DNA from: Methanobacteriota archaeon | GTDB lineage: Archaea > Thermoplasmatota > Poseidoniia > Poseidoniales > Thalassarchaeaceae | Direction of reading: 5' to 3' | Length of the DNA stretch: 8,799 bases | Assembly: GCA_002685315.1 (NCBI GenBank) | Contig: NYXJ01000026.1 | Location: 4,878-13,676, forward strand | Shown here: positions 5,832 to 8,799 of the stretch, in pieces | How positions within the stretch are numbered: the first letter of the stretch is position 1 | Layout of the letters: each line of letters opens with the position of its first letter | Notes under the pieces: model-generated | The model's database searches: none | What the model saw: the letters and a program-made list of their open reading frames with translations, nothing else | Told to the model about the DNA's origin: nothing | Program-made: the position numbers and the translations under genes

Positions 5832-7240
5832 AAAATATCAAAAATATTTCTTTCAATATTTATATTTCTTTTTACTAGACCCTCTTCAGTATCTGATGAA
5901 CTAGAATTAACTGCTTGTATTAATGTATCAATTCTAAATATTCCATATCCAAAATTATCATCATGTTGACTTTGTCCATCTTTCATTTGTGAATTCTCAC
6001 TTAATAGAATTTTTATTTCTTCAATTTTCGTTTCATCACTATTACTATTTCTTTGAAAATCTGGATTTTCTTGCAGAAACAATGCCAATCCTCCTGAAAC
6101 CCACGCTGTTGAAGCAGAAGTGCCACTAGACCAACCCCACCAAGAATCTGAATCAGTCATTAATACTGGTACCTCAAGGCCGGGTGCGATTATCTCTGGT
6201 TTTTTGTCAGGATCATTTCTTGGAAGAATAGGATTGGGCCACAATCTTCCATTGTTATCTCCTTCAGAACTTCCAGACCATAAGTTTCCAAGTCTTGTGA
6301 CGCCTCCAACGCAAATCACATTCTCAACTGACCCTGGTGATGAAACATCTCCGTCATCATCTTCCCCATCGTTTCCCGCTGCTGCAACTACATATACACC
6401 CTGTTCAATTGCATTCTCAACAGCGATTTCAAGTGAATCTGTAGTGAATAAATCTCCGCCAATGCCTTGTCCTCCTCCTAGACTTAGAGAGACAATGTCA
6501 CTATCTTGTGAAACACACCAATCCACAGCTTCTGCAATACCATCATCGGTACCTGAACCATCTGAATTAATTGCTTTTGCAACATATAAATCAACATTTT
6601 TCGCAATTCCATTTAATCCTCCATCGGCAACAATTATTCCTGCCATAGCCGTTCCATGTCCGTCATCGTCATATGGATTTGGACTAGAATTAATGACATC
6701 ATTCCAGCCCATAAGATTGATATTTTTCAAATCGGGGTGTGAAGTATCGATTCCTGAATCTACTATGCATAATGATATCCCTGTTCCATCTAATCCATCT
6801 ATCTCATTTATTCCAGTAATATCTCTGTATTCGTCTTCCCAAGTGACTAATGACTGAGGTGGATTGAAACCGAATGCCTCACCATTCATCGTGATAAATA
6901 GCCATAATAGTACCACTGCTAATAAAAATGCTGATACCAAAGTCACTGAGAAACCAACTAGAAGTTTGAATACATCTTCATCTCTTGTTTTTGATGCGTT
7001 GATAACGTTAACTGTGTGTTTTCCATCGATATAAATCAATTCATCAGAAGTCTCTGAATCAGAGTATTTTTCCTCATTTTTCTCTGATATTTCACTGAAT
7101 ATGGATAAAAATAAATTTTTGAATAGATTAATAATCCAAATAAATGCGTTGTAGATTGCCATTATTATTGCCCATATTCCAAATAATATTATTTCAACAA
7201 AAAACCAAATGAAAATTTCTAAAATTACACCCCAAATCAT
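5768..7240 (-). CDS. Membrane-anchored subtilisin-like serine protease (S8 family)
   Basis: The 490-residue product is a peptidase of the subtilisin clan. Catalytic residues are present: D161 (VDSGID), H195 (DGHGT), oxyanion N290 (AAAGND) and S375 (SGTSAS). After the serine the usual GTSMASPHVAG reads GTSASTAWVSG, so the conserved proline is lost. Residues 1-48 are almost entirely hydrophobic (one or two helices). A charged 49-90 loop follows, then a clear helix at about 91-118, and the catalytic domain (about 125-445) should face outside. No classical cleavable signal or inhibitor propeptide is evident. Asp-rich loops (DDDGHG, NDGEDDDGD) suggest calcium binding. The tail (446-490) is polar, and its last 20 residues overlap the methyltransferase-like gene. 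It starts 31 nt after the zinc-ribbon membrane protein, likely in one transcript. Probable role: extracellular or membrane-surface proteolysis. Confidence 0.9.
   Translation of the reverse strand: MIWGVILEIFIWFFVEIILFGIWAIIMAIYNAFIWIINLFKNLFLSIFSEISEKNEEKYSDSETSDELIYIDGKHTVNVINASKTRDEDVFKLLVGFSVTLVSAFLLAVVLLWLFITMNGEAFGFNPPQSLVTWEDEYRDITGINEIDGLDGTGISLCIVDSGIDTSHPDLKNINLMGWNDVINSSPNPYDDDGHGTAMAGIIVADGGLNGIAKNVDLYVAKAINSDGSGTDDGIAEAVDWCVSQDSDIVSLSLGGGQGIGGDLFTTDSLEIAVENAIEQGVYVVAAAGNDGEDDDGDVSSPGSVENVICVGGVTRLGNLWSGSSEGDNNGRLWPNPILPRNDPDKKPEIIAPGLEVPVLMTDSDSWWGWSSGTSASTAWVSGGLALFLQENPDFQRNSNSDETKIEEIKILLSENSQMKDGQSQHDDNFGYGIFRIDTLIQAVNSSSSDTEEGLVKRNINIERNIFDIFQVERRITASVPPDNSMNAIE
5869..5873 (+). 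terminator. Oligo-T tract after the methyltransferase-like gene
   Basis: Five T on the plus strand occur 38 nt after the stop, in a T-rich stretch starting near 5847. This fits an archaeal terminator for the plus-strand transcript, although it lies within the coding region of the convergent protease. Confidence 0.35.
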
Positions 7241-7271
7241 ATCAAAACCAACTTTTAATTACGCATTTCAA

Positions 7272-8402
7272 TTACCATGCGTCTTGTCTACTAAAATGAC
7301 TTGAAATAGTAGTATTAGATTTACAATTGGTACAATCGAATCTTGTTGGTAATGTCATTTCACATACATTACACACCGAACCAGGAGATCCGACTCCTCC
7401 ACAATTATATTGACAAGGTACGGTAATTTTACCATTAGCTTTCTGAATAGCGGGAGTTTCTTCTTTACAGATAGGGCAAATACCTTGCATATCGTTTAAA
7501 TTTTGAGGACTTATTTCACCAGAAACTTCCCTTGCTCTAACTGATTGAATCCTATCTTCTGCAGCACCCAGCATGAATTGAGGATACCATATGATATGTG
7601 TTAGTAGGAAAATTGAAAGTATACTACATATAAGATAAAGCCAAGGAAAATCAAAAACTGTTGCCTCAGAAGATAATGGTCTCAGTGCTATAGATTTCGA
7701 TGAAGACCAAGAAAAAATATTGACCATTACCATCCAGATTCCTAGTCCCAAACTCCATAATCTTAGACTATGGTCTTTCCAAGCAGTTTCGACTACTCTC
7801 GGGTCGGGGTGTGAATGTCTCTCAATCACATGAACATCCCTTGTCTCAGTGACTGCTTTGTGTACGACAAAAATCACTAGGAATATAAAAATCAAATTCA
7901 CTAGAATAATAGGTGCTAACATTCCTATATCTAGATTTTCAGGGAAGTTTGGATTACTGGCATATGTGTAGATGTAGCCTATCTGTATTGCAACCATACC
8001 TATCATCATGTAAACAAGATTTTCTCTCATAATAGGGAAACGTATAAACAACTGAATCACAAACCCAATCCATGCAATTATCGATAACAGCGATAGAATT
8101 AGAGATAAATCATCTAAGAATAACATACCTTCGGTTCCAACTCTATTATAGTCTCCACCACTTTTAAGCTCGCCTATACCTAAATCCCATGATCCTAAAA
8201 ATATCGCTAGAACGCCTACTCCAAATATTGAAAATTCAAATGCTCCCCAACCTCTTAATATCATTTTCATATGAAATTTAGACTCTTGCATAATTTTATC
8301 CAAGAAATCCAGTCTTTCATTATATTCGGAGAACTTGTAATTTATTGTGATTTCACTCAGTCTGATTGGCTCTTGGTTTCTAATTTCTGTTTCATCAGTC
8401 AT
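7272..8402 (-). CDS. Six-helix membrane protein with C-terminal double zinc ribbon
   Basis: I do not recognise the family. The 376 residues show a soluble N-terminus (1-50) and six hydrophobic spans at about 52-71, 97-121, 128-148, 158-181, 213-232 and 252-273. The C-terminal soluble part has eight cysteines in four pairs. They are CPIC (C309, C312), CQYNC (C330, C334), CNVC (C344, C347) and CTNC (C357, C360), enough for two zinc ribbons. With an even number of helices both termini should be cytosolic, so the ribbons would act inside the cell. A histidine-containing loop (HVIERHSHPDP, 191-201) is another possible metal site. AAGGGGGCT lies about 10 nt before the ATG at 8402. The membrane-anchored protease follows 31 nt downstream on the same strand. 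A regulatory, adaptor or quality-control role is only a guess. Confidence 0.7.
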   Translation of the reverse strand: MTDETEIRNQEPIRLSEITINYKFSEYNERLDFLDKIMQESKFHMKMILRGWGAFEFSIFGVGVLAIFLGSWDLGIGELKSGGDYNRVGTEGMLFLDDLSLILSLLSIIAWIGFVIQLFIRFPIMRENLVYMMIGMVAIQIGYIYTYASNPNFPENLDIGMLAPIILVNLIFIFLVIFVVHKAVTETRDVHVIERHSHPDPRVVETAWKDHSLRLWSLGLGIWMVMVNIFSWSSSKSIALRPLSSEATVFDFPWLYLICSILSIFLLTHIIWYPQFMLGAAEDRIQSVRAREVSGEISPQNLNDMQGICPICKEETPAIQKANGKITVPCQYNCGGVGSPGSVCNVCEMTLPTRFDCTNCKSNTTISSHFSRQDAW

Positions 8403-8526
8403 TGAACGGAGCCCCCTTATGTGTGTGCGACATGAAATACTGCATTAAGTAACTCCCTTATCGGGATTCAAAAATCACGATATGTGTCTATGTTTTATGA
8501 TCTAGAATATACATTAGTAGGGCTGA
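8403..8526. other. Intergenic region upstream of the zinc-ribbon membrane gene
   Basis: These 124 bp contain no gene. They hold the G-rich ribosome site of the minus-strand membrane gene (about 8411-8418) and a TATA-like TTACTTAATG (minus strand, 8442-8451) that would give a short leader. A small inverted repeat TCCC-TTATC-GGGA (8454-8466) lies just beyond. The 3' flank of tRNA-Ser has no clear oligo-T terminator. Confidence 0.3.
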
Positions 8527-8612
8527 TGGCGCCGAGAGGGAGATTTGAACTCCCGAGGGAAAATCCCACATGATTTCCAGTCATGCGCAATACCAGGCTA
8601 TGCGACCTCGGC
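8527..8612 (-). tRNA. tRNA-Ser (anticodon GGA)
   Basis: The reverse strand folds as a class II tRNA. Acceptor GCCGAGG pairs with TCTCGGC (one G-U). The D-arm contains AGCCTGGTA. The anticodon stem CATGA/TCATG carries loop CTGGAAA, giving anticodon GGA for serine UCC/UCU codons. A long variable arm GGGA-TTT-TCCC is typical of tRNA-Ser. The T-arm is GGGAG-TTCAAAT-CTCCC. Discriminator G is at 8530, and the CCA end is encoded at 8527-8529. No intron is present. The gene is divergent from tRNA-Thr. The only TATA-like sequence upstream is weak (TCAAAAT, about 8638-8644). Confidence 0.95.
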
Positions 8613-8720
8613 TTCATAGTCTCGGAGACTTGATGACATTTTGAGTCTGTTGCTTTTCAATTGTGATTTTGAATCTCTCTCCGTAGTGATTAAATCGAAA
8701 TTGTTTTTCGATTAGACGCC
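8613..8720. promoter_or_regulatory. Shared promoter region of the two divergent tRNA genes
   Basis: These 108 bp separate tRNA-Ser and tRNA-Thr. GATTAAAT (8688-8695) is the best TATA-like box for tRNA-Thr, with a start expected about 4 nt before the mature end. AATCGAAA (8693-8700) and TTTCGATT (8706-8713) form a perfect 8-bp inverted repeat with a 5-base spacer. ATTTTGAGTCT (8638-8648) and ATTTTGAATCT (8666-8676) are near-identical direct repeats. AGTCTC-G-GAGACT (8619-8631) is a compact palindrome next to tRNA-Ser. Confidence 0.4.
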
Positions 8721-8795
8721 GCCACTGTGGCTTAGGGGTATAGCATCCCATTGGTAATGGGAAGGTCGGGAGTTCAATTCTCCCCAGTGGCTCCA
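8721..8795 (+). tRNA. tRNA-Thr (anticodon GGT)
   Basis: A complete class I cloverleaf is present. Acceptor GCCACTG pairs perfectly with CAGTGGC. The D-arm is GCTT-AGGGGTA-TAGC. The anticodon stem TCCCA/TGGGA carries loop TTGGTAA, giving anticodon GGT for threonine ACC/ACU codons. The variable loop is short, and the T-arm is GGGAG-TTCAATT-CTCCC. Discriminator T at 8792 is followed by an encoded CCA (8793-8795). There is no intron. Four T directly follow at the window edge and probably begin the terminator. Confidence 0.96.
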
Positions 8796-8799
8796 TTTT
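8796..8799 (+). terminator. Start of an oligo-T terminator after tRNA-Thr
   Basis: Four T immediately follow the encoded CCA and are cut by the window end. Oligo-T tracts are the normal archaeal termination signal, so this fits the end of the tRNA-Thr transcript. Confidence 0.4.

Noticed and set aside
6120..6857. Plus-strand frame of 245 codons, Pro/Ser-rich
   Set aside because: It is the complement of the subtilase catalytic domain, whose motifs are unmistakable.
8614..8796. Minus-strand frame of 60 codons containing GRIELPTFPLP
   Set aside because: Its start is the antisense of tRNA-Thr, a well-known source of false small proteins.
1..8799. CRISPR arrays, insertion sequences, prophage or tRNA-integrated elements
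   Set aside because: No repeat-spacer series, transposase, integrase or duplicated tRNA end was seen; the tRNA genes are intact and without attached repeats within the window.

Overview
The window looks like low-GC euryarchaeal chromosome, most plausibly from a marine Thermoplasmatota lineage such as Marine Group II/III. That placement is inference. The support is an archaeal gene block (Rpo7, Spt4, eS24, eS31), an archaeal-type D-aminoacyl-tRNA deacylase, an archaea-restricted zinc-finger family (HVO_0476/COG1326), TATA-like boxes about 25 bp before likely transcript starts, AT-rich codon use and acidic proteins. Two intronless tRNA genes carry an encoded CCA end. I see no insertion sequence, CRISPR array or phage gene. 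Almost all of the window is housekeeping DNA with a few poorly known genes between.

Left part (1-1420): a GC-rich, foldable stretch lies between a TATA-like box and rpoE1. It fits a structured 5' mRNA leader and contains a 7-base exact complement of the rpoE1 Shine-Dalgarno. It is followed by a tightly packed plus-strand operon: rpoE1 (RNA polymerase stalk), spt4 (elongation), rps24e and rps27ae. The last is a 59-residue zinc-ribbon protein whose start codon overlaps the previous stop.

Middle (1421-5831): a minus-strand beta-propeller-like gene abuts the end of rps27ae without a gap. A 56-bp divergent promoter region separates it from dtdA, which is followed by a monofunctional proline dehydrogenase. 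A COG1326 zinc-finger gene converges on the proline dehydrogenase and diverges from a class I methyltransferase-like gene. dtdA and the methyltransferase-like gene share a near-identical AT-rich box placed exactly 31 nt before the ATG, which suggests leaderless transcripts and favours a shorter methyltransferase start.

Right part (5768-8799): two minus-strand genes form a likely operon. The first encodes a six-helix membrane protein with two C-terminal zinc ribbons, the second a membrane-anchored subtilisin-like protease with an intact catalytic set. The protease C-terminus overlaps the end of the methyltransferase gene by 64 bp. The window ends with divergent tRNA-Ser(GGA) and tRNA-Thr(GGT) genes.

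Functionally, the left block serves transcription and translation, dtdA and the tRNAs serve translation quality and decoding, and the proline dehydrogenase serves amino-acid catabolism. The zinc-ribbon membrane protein and anchored protease are the best candidates for an undescribed envelope-associated module. The rpoE1 leader is the best candidate for an undescribed regulatory RNA.
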